DNA of 64,000 nucleotides, taken from the NCBI RefSeq assembly GCF_022759505.1, contig NZ_CP094289.1, forward strand, positions 1,736,001-1,800,000. The letters are read 5' to 3'. The position numbers and the translations under genes were made by a program. Under the pieces are notes generated by a model. The model did no database searches, was not told the DNA's origin, and saw nothing but the letters and a program-made list of their open reading frames with translations. Shown one piece after another: positions 32,443 to 40,341 of this stretch (positions within the stretch are counted from its first letter, which is position 1; every line of letters begins with the position of its first letter). This DNA is from Georgenia sp. TF02-10. GTDB taxonomy: Bacteria > Actinomycetota > Actinomycetes > Actinomycetales > Actinomycetaceae.

Positions 32443-33348
32443 CTACTTGGGGCCGGGCCCGCCCTTGTCACCCTTGTCGTGCGCGTCCCGGCGGCGCAGG
32501 TACCGCTCGAACTCCTGGGCGATGGCCTCCCCGGACGCCTCGGGCAGCTCGGCCGTGTCCTTGGCCTCCTCGAGCTGCTGGATGTACTCGGCGACGTCCG
32601 GGTCCTGCCCGGCCAGCTGGTCCACCCCGGCCTGCCAGGCCCGGGCGTCCTCGGGGAGGTCCCCCACCGGCAGCGGCTCCCCGACCAGCTCCTCCAGCCG
32701 CTCGAGCACCGCCAGCGTGGCCTTGGGGGAGGGCGGCTGCGCCACGTAGTGCGGCACCGCCGCCCACACGCCGACCGTGTGCAGCCCGCGCTCCGCCGCG
32801 AGGTGCCCGAGCACCCCCACGATGCCCGAGGGTCCCTCGTAGTCCGACCCCTCGACCCCCAGGAGCGCCTGGACCTTCGGGTCCTGCGAGCTCGTCTGCA
32901 CCGGGATCGGCCGGGAGTGCGGCACGTCGGCGAGCAGGGCCCCCACGCCCACGACGGTCCCGACCCCGAGCTGGGCCGCGACCTCGAGGATCTCCTCGCA
33001 GTAGTCCTGCCAGTGGAAGGACGGCTCCACCCCCTGCAGCAGCACCACGGTCCGGCCGGACAGCGGGGCCCGGGCCACCGAGATGGTCGTGCTCGGCCAG
33101 CTCAGCACCTGGGTGCCGTCCTCGTCCCGGCTGATCACCGGCCGGTTGACCTGGAAGTCGTGGAAGTCCTGGGGGTCGACCTCGTGGACGAGGCGCGCGT
33201 CCCACGCGTCGGCGATGTGCTCCAGGGCCGAGGTCGCGGCGTTGCCGGCGTCGTTCCAGCCCTCGAACGCCGCCAGCAGGAGTGCGGGCGGCAGCTCGGC
33301 GTCCGCCTTGCGGCCGCGGCGGGCCTCGCCCTGGGGAGTGCCGGTCAT
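32443..33348 (-). CDS. PAC2-family protein (proteasome-assembly-chaperone-like)
   Basis: A 301-residue PAC2-domain protein. Key strands are LLAAFEGWNDAGNAA at the start, TVVLLQGVEPSFHWQDYCEE near residue 88, and LLGVEGSDYEGPSGIVGVL near 160. In actinobacteria PAC2 proteins are common and often neighbour mshC; their role is unproven. The C-terminal 75 residues are helical and charged, ending in a Lys/Gly-rich tail. It is convergent with mshC and divergent from the HAD gene. Confidence 0.85.
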   Translation of the reverse strand: MTGTPQGEARRGRKADAELPPALLLAAFEGWNDAGNAATSALEHIADAWDARLVHEVDPQDFHDFQVNRPVISRDEDGTQVLSWPSTTISVARAPLSGRTVVLLQGVEPSFHWQDYCEEILEVAAQLGVGTVVGVGALLADVPHSRPIPVQTSSQDPKVQALLGVEGSDYEGPSGIVGVLGHLAAERGLHTVGVWAAVPHYVAQPPSPKATLAVLERLEELVGEPLPVGDLPEDARAWQAGVDQLAGQDPDVAEYIQQLEEAKDTAELPEASGEAIAQEFERYLRRRDAHDKGDKGGPGPK

Positions 33349-33408
33349 CCCCCCAGCCTAGGTGCCAGAGCCACCCGGACGCCGTCGGGCCGCCGGGCGC
33401 GTCCCGGT

Positions 33409-33414
33409 TATGGT
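33409..33414 (+). promoter_or_regulatory. -10 element of a leaderless promoter
   Basis: TATGGT lies 6 nt before GTG 33421, with no Shine-Dalgarno site. It supports that start. Confidence 0.55.
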
Positions 33415-33420
33415 CGAGAC

Positions 33421-34152
33421 GTGCTTCCTTCCGACCTGCCTGACCCCGCCCTGCCCGACCCCGACCTACCCGACGCGGTCCTGCTCGACATGGACGGCAC
33501 CCTCGTGGACACCGAGCCGTACTGGATGGCGACCGAGGCCGAGGTCATCGCCCGCCACGGCGGCAGCTGGTCGGCCGAGCAGGGGCTGCAGCTCGTCGGC
33601 AACGACCTGCGGACCTCCGCCCGGGTCATCCTGGACGAGACCGGGATCGACGTGGACCCGGACGACCTGGTGACCGAGCTCGTCGGCGCGGTGGCCGCCC
33701 GGGTCCGGCGCGACGGCGTCCCCTGGCGCCCCGGCGCCCGCGAGCTTCTCGCCGCCCTGGCCGACGCAGGGGTACCGCGGGCGCTGGTGACGATGTCCTA
33801 CCGGGTCCTGACGGCCGCGGTGACCGAGACCTCGCCGGTGGCGTTCGACACCGTCGTGGCCGGTGACGAGGTCACGCACGGCAAGCCGCACCCCGAGCCT
33901 TACCTCATCGCCGCCCGGCGGCTGGGCACGACGGCCGCCCGGTGCGTGGCGGTGGAGGACTCCGCGGTGGGTGCGACGTCCGCGCTGGCGGCGGGCGCGG
34001 CGACCGTCGCGGTCCCGCTCATGGTCCCGGTCCCGGCGCAGCCCGGCCTGTCCCGGCTCCGCACCCTGGAGGACCTCGACCTGGGCCTCCTCGCCCGCAT
34101 TGCGGGTGGCGAGGTGGTCGACCAGCTCGAGCCGGAGCGGTCTAGGGTCTGA
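33421..34152 (+). CDS. HAD-family hydrolase (phosphoglycolate/sugar phosphatase-like)
   Basis: A 243-residue haloacid-dehalogenase-type phosphatase. Motif I is LLDMDGTLVDTEP near residue 23, with nucleophile Asp and acid Asp. A helical cap follows, then Thr in ALVTMS (motif II), Lys in GKPHPEPYL (motif III), and EDSAVGATSA (motif IV). The beta-phosphoglucomutase-like subgroup fits best. It starts at GTG 33421 with a Pro/Asp-repeat lead (LPDPALPDPDLPD). Its last 11 nt overlap the convergent RecB-like gene. Confidence 0.9.
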   Translation: MLPSDLPDPALPDPDLPDAVLLDMDGTLVDTEPYWMATEAEVIARHGGSWSAEQGLQLVGNDLRTSARVILDETGIDVDPDDLVTELVGAVAARVRRDGVPWRPGARELLAALADAGVPRALVTMSYRVLTAAVTETSPVAFDTVVAGDEVTHGKPHPEPYLIAARRLGTTAARCVAVEDSAVGATSALAAGAATVAVPLMVPVPAQPGLSRLRTLEDLDLGLLARIAGGEVVDQLEPERSRV

Positions 34153-35173
34153 CCGTCCCGGGTCCACCGGCGGGCTCGGCGCGCTCGGCCGGCTCGGTGA
34201 GAGCGGCGGGCTCGGCGAGCGCGGCCGGCTCCGCGAGCACGGCCGGCTCGGTGACCGTGGCGTGCGCTGCGGACCCGGCCGGCTCCGCCGGGTTCCCGGG
34301 GCCGGCCGGGTCCACCCCGCCGACGGTGAGCAGGTGGCGCAGGCCCTCCTCGGGGACCGCCGGCGGCTCGCCGCCGAAGGCGGGGCAGTAGGCCTGGAAG
34401 CTGCACCAGGCGCACAGCCGGGAGGTCCGCGGCGCGAACTCCCCGGACCGGGCAGCGGCGGAGATGGTCTGCCAGAGCTCCTCGAGGTACCGCTCGGTCG
34501 CGAGCAGCTCCTCCGCCACCGGGTCGTGCGCGACCGTCCGCCCGTCGCCCAGGTAGACCAGCTGGAGCCGCGCCGGGACGGTGCCGTGCAGCCGCCACAG
34601 CATCAGCCCGTAGAACCGCATCTGGAAGAGGGCCTCGTCCATGAACCGCGGGTTCGGGGAGCGGCCGGTCTTGTAGTCCACCACCCGGACCGCGCCGTCC
34701 GGGGCGACGTCCAGCCGGTCGACGTACCCGCGCAGCAGGACCCCGGAGGCGAGCTCGGTCTCCACGAGCAGCTCCCGCTCGGCCGGCTGGAGCCGTTGCG
34801 GGTTCTCCATCCGGAAGTACTGGGTGAGCAGGCTCCGGGCCTGGACCAGCCAGGTGCCCAGGTCCTCCGGCCCGGTGAACATGCCGAGCACCTCCGGGCG
34901 GCGCTGCTGCAGCTCGGCCCACTGTGGGTTCAGCAGGGCCTGCGCGGCCGGCTCGGTGCGGCCGGCGGCCGGCAGGTCGAAGAGCCGCTCGAGCACCGCG
35001 TGCACGAGCGAGCCCTTGACCGCCGCCGGGCTCGGCGGCTCCGGGAGCCGGTCCACCGCCCGGAACCGGTACAGCAGCGGGCACTGCTGGAAGTCCTTGG
35101 CGCGCGACGGCGACAGCGCCGCCCGGCGGGGCGGTGCGTCCTGGACGGGCGTGGCGACGGCGGTCTCGGTCAT
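34142..35173 (-). CDS. RecB-family exonuclease (PD-(D/E)XK, iron-sulfur type)
   Basis: A 343-residue nuclease. The start SPSRAKDFQQCPLLYRF supplies the first Cys, and three more lie in LCAWCSFQAYC near residue 278, together a likely iron-sulfur cluster as in AddB/Cas4-like nucleases. The active site is VVDYKTG near residue 168, with upstream Glu and His in GSLVHAVLERLF. The C-terminal 45 residues are low-complexity Ala-Glu-Pro repeats. It probably acts in DNA repair. ATG 35173 is preceded by TAGCGT at 7 nt on its strand, a leaderless pattern. Confidence 0.88.
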   Translation of the reverse strand: MTETAVATPVQDAPPRRAALSPSRAKDFQQCPLLYRFRAVDRLPEPPSPAAVKGSLVHAVLERLFDLPAAGRTEPAAQALLNPQWAELQQRRPEVLGMFTGPEDLGTWLVQARSLLTQYFRMENPQRLQPAERELLVETELASGVLLRGYVDRLDVAPDGAVRVVDYKTGRSPNPRFMDEALFQMRFYGLMLWRLHGTVPARLQLVYLGDGRTVAHDPVAEELLATERYLEELWQTISAAARSGEFAPRTSRLCAWCSFQAYCPAFGGEPPAVPEEGLRHLLTVGGVDPAGPGNPAEPAGSAAHATVTEPAVLAEPAALAEPAALTEPAERAEPAGGPGTVRP

Positions 35174-35180
35174 GCTCGTC

Positions 35181-35186
35181 ACGCTA
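35181..35186 (-). promoter_or_regulatory. -10 element of a leaderless promoter (RecB-like gene)
   Basis: Read on the minus strand, TAGCGT lies 7 nt before ATG 35173. Confidence 0.5.
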
Positions 35187-35393
35187 ACCCGGCGCACCGA
35201 CATCCCCGCGGCGCCGCACCGGCCTGGGGGCCGGGCGGCGGCGGGCCAGCCGCTGCGGGCGCCCCGGCACCGGGCCTCCGGCTGCCGATGACGCGGCACC
35301 AGCGTCCCGTGCCGGGTTGATCGGCCCGCACCGGGCCGACCGGTCCCGCACCGGCCGTCCCGCACCGGGCCCGACACCCCGGCACCCGCCCCG

Positions 35394-35399
35394 TAGGGT
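35394..35399 (+). promoter_or_regulatory. -10 element of a leaderless promoter (M50 gene)
   Basis: TAGGGT lies 7 nt before GTG 35407, supporting that start over upstream codons. Confidence 0.5.
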
Positions 35400-35406
35400 G
35401 GGACCG

Positions 35407-36555
35407 GTGAGCCGCCAGCCGCGCCCGGCCCGGGCCTCCACCGCGGGCTGGGTGCTGTTCCGGCTCGGCGGCGTGCCGGTGGTGCTGGCCCCGTCCTGGC
35501 TGCTCATCGCCGCCGTCCTGCTGGCCCTGTACTACCCGGTCGTGCGCGGGCTGGTCCCGCGCGCGCCGACCGGCACGGTCGCCGCGACCACCGCGGCGTT
35601 CGTCGTCATGCTCTTCGTCTCGGTGCTCGTGCACGAGCTCGCCCACGGCCTGGTGGCCGCCCGCCTCGGGTCCCGCCCGCGGGAGTACGTCATCACCTTC
35701 TGGGGCGGCCACACCGCCTTCGAGCGCGAGCTGCCCACGCCCGGCGCCTCCGCCGCCGTCTCGGCCGCCGGCCCTGCCGCGAACGCCGTCCTCGCGGCCG
35801 CCGCCTGGGCCGCGACGCAGCTGCCTGGCCCGGCGCTGCCGCTGTGGCTGGTGCTGTGGGGCGCCGTCGTCTCCAACACCATCGTGGCGGTGTTCAACCT
35901 GCTGCCCGGGCTGCCGCTGGACGGCGGGCGGATCCTCGAGGCCGCGGTTTGGCGGGCCACCGGCGACCGGCTCCGCGGCACCACCGTGGCCGCCTGGGGC
36001 GGCCGGGTGGTCGTCGTCGCGGTGGTCGCGGCGGTCCTCCTGTGGCCGTTGCTGGAGGGCCGTCGGCCGGGCCTGGGCACCGTCCTCTGGGTCGCCATCC
36101 TCGGCTCGTTCCTGTGGGCCGGGGCCGGGCAGTCCCTCGCCGCCGCCCGGACCCTGCGCGCCGCCCGCACCCTGGACCTGCTCGCCCTGCTCCGCCCGGC
36201 GGCCGCCCTGCCGGCGACGGCCAGCGTGGCCGACGCTGAGCCCGCCCTGGCCCGCGGGGCGGCGGTGGTCGTGATCGACGGCGGCCGGCCGGTCGCCGTC
36301 GTCGACGTCACCGCGGTGGTCGCCGTGCCGGCGGAGCGCCGCGCCACCACGCCGGTGGCCGCCGTCGCCCACCCGCTGGCCGCCGAGCAGGTCCTGCCCC
36401 CGCTCACCGGGGCCGCCGCCGCGCAGGCCGTCGCCCGGGCGCAGGAGCACGGGTCGGTCGCCGTCGTCGGTGACGCCGCCGGGGTGCGCGGGATCGTGTC
36501 GGTGGCCGACGTCGCCGCGGCCCTGCGCAGGCCCGCCGTCCACCGCCGCGGGTAA
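35407..36555 (+). CDS. Site-2-type M50 metalloprotease with CBS domains
   Basis: A 382-residue membrane protease. Spans run from about residue 20. The zinc motif HELAH lies near residue 76 (LVHELAHGLVAARLG) and the second motif LPGLPLDGGRI near 173. The C-terminal third has two CBS-like units (AVVVIDGGRPVAVVDV and HGSVAVVGDAAGVRGIVSV). The family cuts proteins inside membranes; Rip3-like members are the closest actinobacterial type. It is 118 nt upstream of trmI on the same strand. Confidence 0.9.
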   Translation: MSRQPRPARASTAGWVLFRLGGVPVVLAPSWLLIAAVLLALYYPVVRGLVPRAPTGTVAATTAAFVVMLFVSVLVHELAHGLVAARLGSRPREYVITFWGGHTAFERELPTPGASAAVSAAGPAANAVLAAAAWAATQLPGPALPLWLVLWGAVVSNTIVAVFNLLPGLPLDGGRILEAAVWRATGDRLRGTTVAAWGGRVVVVAVVAAVLLWPLLEGRRPGLGTVLWVAILGSFLWAGAGQSLAAARTLRAARTLDLLALLRPAAALPATASVADAEPALARGAAVVVIDGGRPVAVVDVTAVVAVPAERRATTPVAAVAHPLAAEQVLPPLTGAAAAQAVARAQEHGSVAVVGDAAGVRGIVSVADVAAALRRPAVHRRG

Positions 36556-36659
36556 CCGGCCAGCCCGTCCCGTCAGCCGGTGCACCAGCCCGTGCTTCAC
36601 CAGCCGGTGCGCGTACCAGGTGCGAGGACCCGGTACGCGACCCCCGCCAGCCCGGCCCG

Positions 36660-36665
36660 TAGACT
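36660..36665 (+). promoter_or_regulatory. -10 element of a leaderless promoter (trmI)
   Basis: TAGACT lies 8 nt before GTG 36674, with no Shine-Dalgarno site. Confidence 0.5.
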
Positions 36666-36673
36666 GCCCGGCC

Positions 36674-37732
36674 GTGACCACCGAGCCCACCCCGCCCGCC
36701 GGCGACGCGCCACCGCCCGGACCGGCCCGCCGCCGCGGACCCCTGCGGGCCGGCGAGCGGGTGCAGCTGACCGACGCCAAGGGCCGGCAGTACACCGTCG
36801 TGCTCACCCACGACGGCTACTTCCAGAGCCAGCGGGGCTCCTTCCACCACCGCGAGCTCATCGGCGCCGAGGACGGCACCGTGCTGACCACGGCCACCGG
36901 CCACCAGCTCCTGGCCCTGCGGCCCCTGCTCAGCGACTACGTGCTCTCCATGCCCCGCGGCGCGGCGGTCATCTACCCCAAGGACGCGGCGCAGGTGGTC
37001 CAGATGGGCGACATCTACCCCGGCGCGCGGGTGGTGGAGGCCGGCGTCGGCTCCGGCGGGCTGGCCATGAGCCTGCTCTCCGCGATCGGCGAGCGCGGGC
37101 ACCTGCTCTCCGTCGAGCGCCGCGCCGACTTCGCCGAGATCGCCGTCGCCAACGTCGAGTCCTGGTTCGGCGGGCCGCACCCGGCCTGGGAGGTGGTCGT
37201 CGGCGACCTCGCCGAGGTGCTGCCCGCCCGGGCCGGGCCGGCCACGGTGGACCGGGTGGTCCTGGACATGCTGGCCCCGTGGGAGAACCTGGCCGCCGTC
37301 GCCGAGGCGCTCGTCCCCGGCGGGCTGGTCCTGGCCTACGTCGCCACCACCACCCAGCTCAGCCGGTTCGTGGAGGACCTGCGCGGCACCGAGCAGTTCG
37401 CCGAGCCGCGGGCCTGGGAGTCGATGGTGCGGACCTGGCACCTCGAAGGGCTGGCGGTGCGCCCGGACCACAGGATGATCGGCCACACCGGCTTCCTCGT
37501 CACCGCCCGCCGCCTAGCGCCCGGCATGACCCCGCCGCAGCGCACCCGGCGGCCGGCCAAGGGTGCCTACGCGCCCGACGGCGACTGGGCGCCGGAGGAC
37601 GTGGGGGAGCGGACCGTCGCGGACAAGAAGGTGCGGCGGGTCCGGCGCGATGTCGCCCGCCGCGCGGCGATGGAGGCCACCGGGCTGGCGTCCGGGTCGG
37701 GCGCCCCGCCCGCCGCGGACGACGGCGGCTGA
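36674..37732 (+). CDS. trmI: tRNA (adenine-58-N1)-methyltransferase
   Basis: A 352-residue SAM-dependent enzyme that methylates A58 in the T loop of tRNAs. An N-terminal beta domain (LRAGERVQLTDAKGRQYTV) precedes the Rossmann fold, whose SAM motif is VVEAGVGSGGLAM near residue 118. Downstream strands include DRVVLDMLAPWENL. The C-terminal 60 residues are an extension with a basic helix (KKVRRVRRDVARRAAM) and a disordered end. In most actinobacteria the next gene is mpa; here a 3.9-kb island separates them. Confidence 0.92.
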   Translation: MTTEPTPPAGDAPPPGPARRRGPLRAGERVQLTDAKGRQYTVVLTHDGYFQSQRGSFHHRELIGAEDGTVLTTATGHQLLALRPLLSDYVLSMPRGAAVIYPKDAAQVVQMGDIYPGARVVEAGVGSGGLAMSLLSAIGERGHLLSVERRADFAEIAVANVESWFGGPHPAWEVVVGDLAEVLPARAGPATVDRVVLDMLAPWENLAAVAEALVPGGLVLAYVATTTQLSRFVEDLRGTEQFAEPRAWESMVRTWHLEGLAVRPDHRMIGHTGFLVTARRLAPGMTPPQRTRRPAKGAYAPDGDWAPEDVGERTVADKKVRRVRRDVARRAAMEATGLASGSGAPPAADDGG

Positions 37733-37957
37733 CGCAGGGTGCTGCGCGCGGCGCCGGTGCCCGCAGAGGCGTCGTCCGGCCCCCACGGGCGTCGTCGTAA
37801 CGCCCGCGACCAGCACCGGAGTTCGTGGAATGGCTCATGGGCCTGCCCGGGGCCCCGCGGCTTGGGTCATCGATCCCGCTGGTTCGCCGAGCACCAGCCG
37901 GTGACGTCCATCGTCGACGCCATACGTAGCCTTGGCCGGGCAGCCGGTCGGTAGCGA

Positions 37958-37983
37958 CCGGGCGCTCCCGCGGGAGCGCCCGG
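37958..37983. terminator. Perfect 26-nt GC palindrome, possible terminator
   Basis: The arms CCGGGCGCTCCCG and CGGGAGCGCCCGG pair without a loop over 13 bp. It could end trmI transcription (225 nt upstream) or be a recombination site at the island edge. There is no clear T-run. Confidence 0.45.
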
Positions 37984-38049
37984 GTTCGGGGCGCAGCATC
38001 ACGGTCGCAACCGCCACGGCGGCCGGAAGCATGCCACGCTCGGGTCAGC

Positions 38050-38104
38050 GGGGCACACCGCCGCGTGCCGATCCCCGGAGCCCGCGCCGGCAGTTGGGGC
38101 ACTC
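38050..38104 (+). repeat. Imperfect 55-bp direct repeat, copy 1
   Basis: Shares GGGGCACA, then GTGCCGATCCCCGGA (15 identical bases), then a diverged stretch and GGCACTC with copy 2 at 38788-38840. The two flank about 680 bp with a TA pair. Confidence 0.65.
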
Positions 38105-38181
38105 GGCGCATCTCGGATGCCCGGTCGCAGCGTGGTCGCTGGGAGGTGGGCCGGCGCACCGTTTCGTATAACATCGATGGC

Positions 38182-38439
38182 ATGGCTGAGCGCGAGACGA
38201 TCAAGGGCACTCCTGTCACCGAGGAGCAGATCGCAGCATGGGCGGACGAGGCTGAGGCCGGATACGATGTCGAGGCACTGAAGAAGCGCGGCCGTGGGCG
38301 ACCTGGCCGTGGCGCTGGGCCGTCACAGGTTGTTGCGCTGCGCCTCACCGCGGACGAGGTCGCCGACCTTGATGCACGGGCCGAACGTGAAGGCAAGTCT
38401 CGCTCCGAGGTGATCCGGGAGGCCTTGGCCTTCACGTGA
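38182..38439 (+). CDS. Ribbon-helix-helix antitoxin
   Basis: An 85-residue protein. The C-terminal half is a ribbon-helix-helix DNA-binding fold: the strand VVALRLTADEVADLDARAE followed by the helix RSEVIREAL. A basic Gly/Arg linker precedes it. It would repress its own promoter and neutralise the partner toxin. ATG 38182 gives the sensible start MAERETIKGTPV. Its TGA overlaps the GTG of the toxin gene (GTGA). It looks intact although the toxin is frameshifted. Confidence 0.8.
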   Translation: MAERETIKGTPVTEEQIAAWADEAEAGYDVEALKKRGRGRPGRGAGPSQVVALRLTADEVADLDARAEREGKSRSEVIREALAFT

Positions 38440-38674
38440 GAGTCCACCCGTCCGCTCGCAAGCACGGCATCGACCCCGAGGACGCGGTCCAGGCTGCGAC
38501 GTGGGCGACCTGGATCGAAGACCTCGATGACAACAGCCCCGCAAGGCAGCTGCGTCTCGGTTCGATACCCGTGGCCGCATGCTGGAGACGGTCGTACTCG
38601 TCTTCGACAGCGGAAACGAACTCGTGATCCACGCAATGAAAGCGCGACCTCAGATGCTCGATCTGCTCCCGTAG
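38436..38674 (+). pseudogene. Frameshifted toxin of the RHH module
   Basis: The gene starts with GTG 38436 and reads VRVHPSARKHGI, then WIEDLDDNSPARQLRLG up to about 38560. There the good frame jumps: the next bases read in the third frame give FDTRGRMLETVVLVFDSGNE and then LVIHAMKARPQMLDLLP, ending at TAG 38674. One base missing at 38559-38561 explains this. The restored product would be about 79 residues, matching a small toxin family with an IHAMKAR end (HigB/BrnT-like shape). As it stands the frame ends at 38627 with an unrelated tail. Confidence 0.75.
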
Positions 38675-38787
38675 TCGAACAGAGACCGTACGATCTTCAC
38701 ATCGCTTTGGTCTTCTCTCACCGCTGCGACATGCGCCAATCCTACCGGCGGCCCAGACCCACAGTGAGAGCATGGAAAGACGCGCTA

Positions 38788-38840
38788 GGGGCACAGCCGA
38801 GTGCCGATCCCCGGATCCCTCGGCGGGTAGTTAGGCACTC
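38788..38840 (+). repeat. Imperfect 55-bp direct repeat, copy 2
   Basis: Matches 38050-38104, with two bases missing near the left end. It ends just before the CTAATAT sequence that precedes the broken ATPase gene. Confidence 0.65.
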
Positions 38841-38880
38841 AAGCTAATATCGACACGCCGGATGCCGGTACCGGCCGAGA

Positions 38881-39063
38881 GTGATCGATGCAGCGCTTGA
38901 TCGTGCGCTGATCGATGCGGGAGCGGTGGTGATTGAGGGCGCAAGGGCGAGTGGCAAGACCATTACCGCGCCGCATCCTGCGGGCTCCTATTCGTTCATC
39001 GATGACGTTGACGTGCGACGCGCGTTGGAGGTCGCGCCAGGCTCGATTCTTGAGGATGAGCGA
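38881..39063 (+). pseudogene. N-terminal remnant of a DUF4143-type ATPase
   Basis: From GTG 38881 about 60 codons read as the start of an AAA/DUF4143 ATP-binding protein: VIDAALDRALIDAGAVVIEG, then the Walker A loop GARASGKT near residue 24, then SYSFIDDVDVRRALEVAPGS. Intact members are around 400 residues and go on with an acidic PRLIDEWQ segment, which is absent. After 39060 the frame enters unrelated Ser/Thr/Arg sequence. It is a truncated fragment. Confidence 0.7.
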
Positions 39064-39194
39064 AGAGCGCCGAGCAGGAGCACGCGCGACAGCGGGCGGC
39101 AGAACGGGCGCAGCAGCTCCACGACCCATTCGAGCACGACCTCCACCGCCACGACCCACGCCGCGAGGGCCAGCGCGAGGCTTGTAGGAGATGA
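39064..39194 (+). pseudogene. C-terminal fragment of an unknown gene
   Basis: A frame opening after a TGA near 39052 reads AEQEHARQRAAERAQQLHDP, then FEHDLHRHDP and REGQREACRR, ending at TGA 39194. The charged helical, His/Arg-rich pattern looks like the natural end of a mobilisation or plasmid protein. Its stop overlaps ATG 39191 (ATGA), as in a real operon. The body of the gene is missing, so it was probably joined to the ATPase fragment by a deletion. Confidence 0.4.
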
Positions 39195-39238
39195 CAGGGT
39201 TCCCGAGCGAGGAGGACCGCGTCCTGGAGTGGCGATGA
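39191..39238 (+). other. 15-codon ORF before the adenylyltransferase gene
   Basis: ATG 39191 overlaps the stop of the preceding fragment and encodes MTGFPSEEDRVLEWR, ending 12 nt before the next gene. It may be the remaining start of a lost gene or a leader peptide. Nothing shows that it is translated. Confidence 0.3.
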
Positions 39239-39250
39239 GAGAATCGAGGG

Positions 39251-40063
39251 ATGGACTACTCGTGTGCGCTAGAAGCCTTGATCCGGTGGGCGCAGGGCCA
39301 CACTGACGTTCGGGCGCTCGTGCTGACCGGATCGGCCGCCGCCGAAGCCGCACATCCGCTCTCCGACCGGGATATCGAAGTGTTCACCACGGACGTCGAG
39401 GCGCTTCTGCGAGACGAGTCGTGGTGGAGTGACCTCGGCGAAGTGCTCGTCGTCGAACGGCTCGAAGACGGCGGCGGCAACCCGACCCGCCTGATCTACT
39501 ATGCGGGCGGCAAGCTCGACTTCACCCTGCTACCCGCGCCGCGTCTGACCGGTCGAGTGTATGCGCGCCCGTTCCGGGTGCTGCTCGACAAAGACGGCGC
39601 TGCCGCGACCGCCTCACTGTCCACGTCCTCCCGAGAGCCGCCCTCGCCGCCCTCGGCGGCAGAGTTCGAGGAGTCGATCAACTGGGCGTGGGCGGCTGCC
39701 CTGATGCAGGCCAAGGCCATCGTGCGCGACGAGCCGTGGTCAGCGAAACTACGCGACCAAGACCTGAAAGCCGAACTGCTGCGGATGATTGAATGGGATC
39801 ACCATGCCCAGCACGGCGCAGGGCTCGACACCCGCTACCTTGGCACGAGGATGCGACAGTGGATGGACACCGATATCCAGCACGCTCTCGAACACTGCTG
39901 GGGCGGCCTCGACGGTGACGACTCGACACGGGCGCTCCTCGCGACCACCGAGCTGTACCGCACCCTCGCCGAGCGCACCGCCACAGCGCTCGGTCTCCCG
40001 CGCTTCGACCACGAGCGAGTCGAAGCCGAAATGCATACCATCCTCGACTTCCACTCCGCCTGA
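39251..40063 (+). CDS. Aminoglycoside 6-adenylyltransferase-like protein
   Basis: A 270-residue nucleotidyltransferase of the ANT(6)/AadE type. The catalytic motif is LVLTGSAAAEAAHPLSDRDI near residue 24, with the paired Asp residues of the polymerase-beta-like site. A second acidic strand lies in YYAGGKLDFTLLP near 87. The C-terminal half is the helical domain of the family (HHAQHGAGLDTRYLG). Known members inactivate streptomycin by adenylation; activity against it here is unproven. It is slightly shorter than the classic enzymes (about 285). Lower GC and flanking gene scraps indicate transfer. Confidence 0.8.
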   Translation: MDYSCALEALIRWAQGHTDVRALVLTGSAAAEAAHPLSDRDIEVFTTDVEALLRDESWWSDLGEVLVVERLEDGGGNPTRLIYYAGGKLDFTLLPAPRLTGRVYARPFRVLLDKDGAAATASLSTSSREPPSPPSAAEFEESINWAWAAALMQAKAIVRDEPWSAKLRDQDLKAELLRMIEWDHHAQHGAGLDTRYLGTRMRQWMDTDIQHALEHCWGGLDGDDSTRALLATTELYRTLAERTATALGLPRFDHERVEAEMHTILDFHSA

Positions 40064-40341
40064 ACAACGACCATCCACGTGCGTCGCCGCCCAGCGATAG
40101 AGAACTGCAGGACGAAGCCGATCAGGGCACGCCTACTTTCGCGGACCTACAGAGTTCTCCGCTCGGTGCAACAACATTGAGCTGCGTCAGTCCGATGGGA
40201 TCAGTGAGCGTGCAGCGCGCGCGATCTTCGCCAGATCCTCGTCAGGGTGGAGCCGCCACTACCTCCGCGTCGCGCCGCCCCGGCACCCCAGACGGTGGTG
40301 CGGGAGCAAAGCATGCTACGCATCGTGCTACACTCGCGCAT
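40064..40341. other. Gap between the adenylyltransferase and a TA operon
   Basis: A 278-nt stretch. It contains no credible ORF. Its end holds repeated GCTACG/GTGCTAC motifs (40315-40334) that overlap the antitoxin promoter and could be an autoregulatory operator. The rest shows nothing I recognise. Confidence 0.5.
40329..40334 (+). promoter_or_regulatory. -10 element of a leaderless promoter (antitoxin)
   Basis: TACACT lies 7 nt before GTG 40342. It supports this start over the upstream open frame. Confidence 0.5.

Larger units (their letters stand above)
37733..38181. other. Gap at the left edge of the TA/resistance island
   Basis: A 449-nt non-coding stretch after trmI. It holds a 26-nt perfect palindrome (37958-37983), one copy of a 55-bp direct repeat (38050-38104), and the promoter of the first antitoxin (TATAAC near 38167). 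GC falls along it from chromosomal to island level. No gene is visible. Confidence 0.65.

Noticed and set aside
37739-37954. A 71-codon ORF after trmI
   Set aside because: No ribosome site, no similarity to known proteins, and composition matches the non-coding surroundings.
40177-40341. A 55-residue N-terminal extension of the Phd antitoxin
   Set aside because: The family begins at the ATITHRELR segment, and a -10 box lies directly before GTG 40342.
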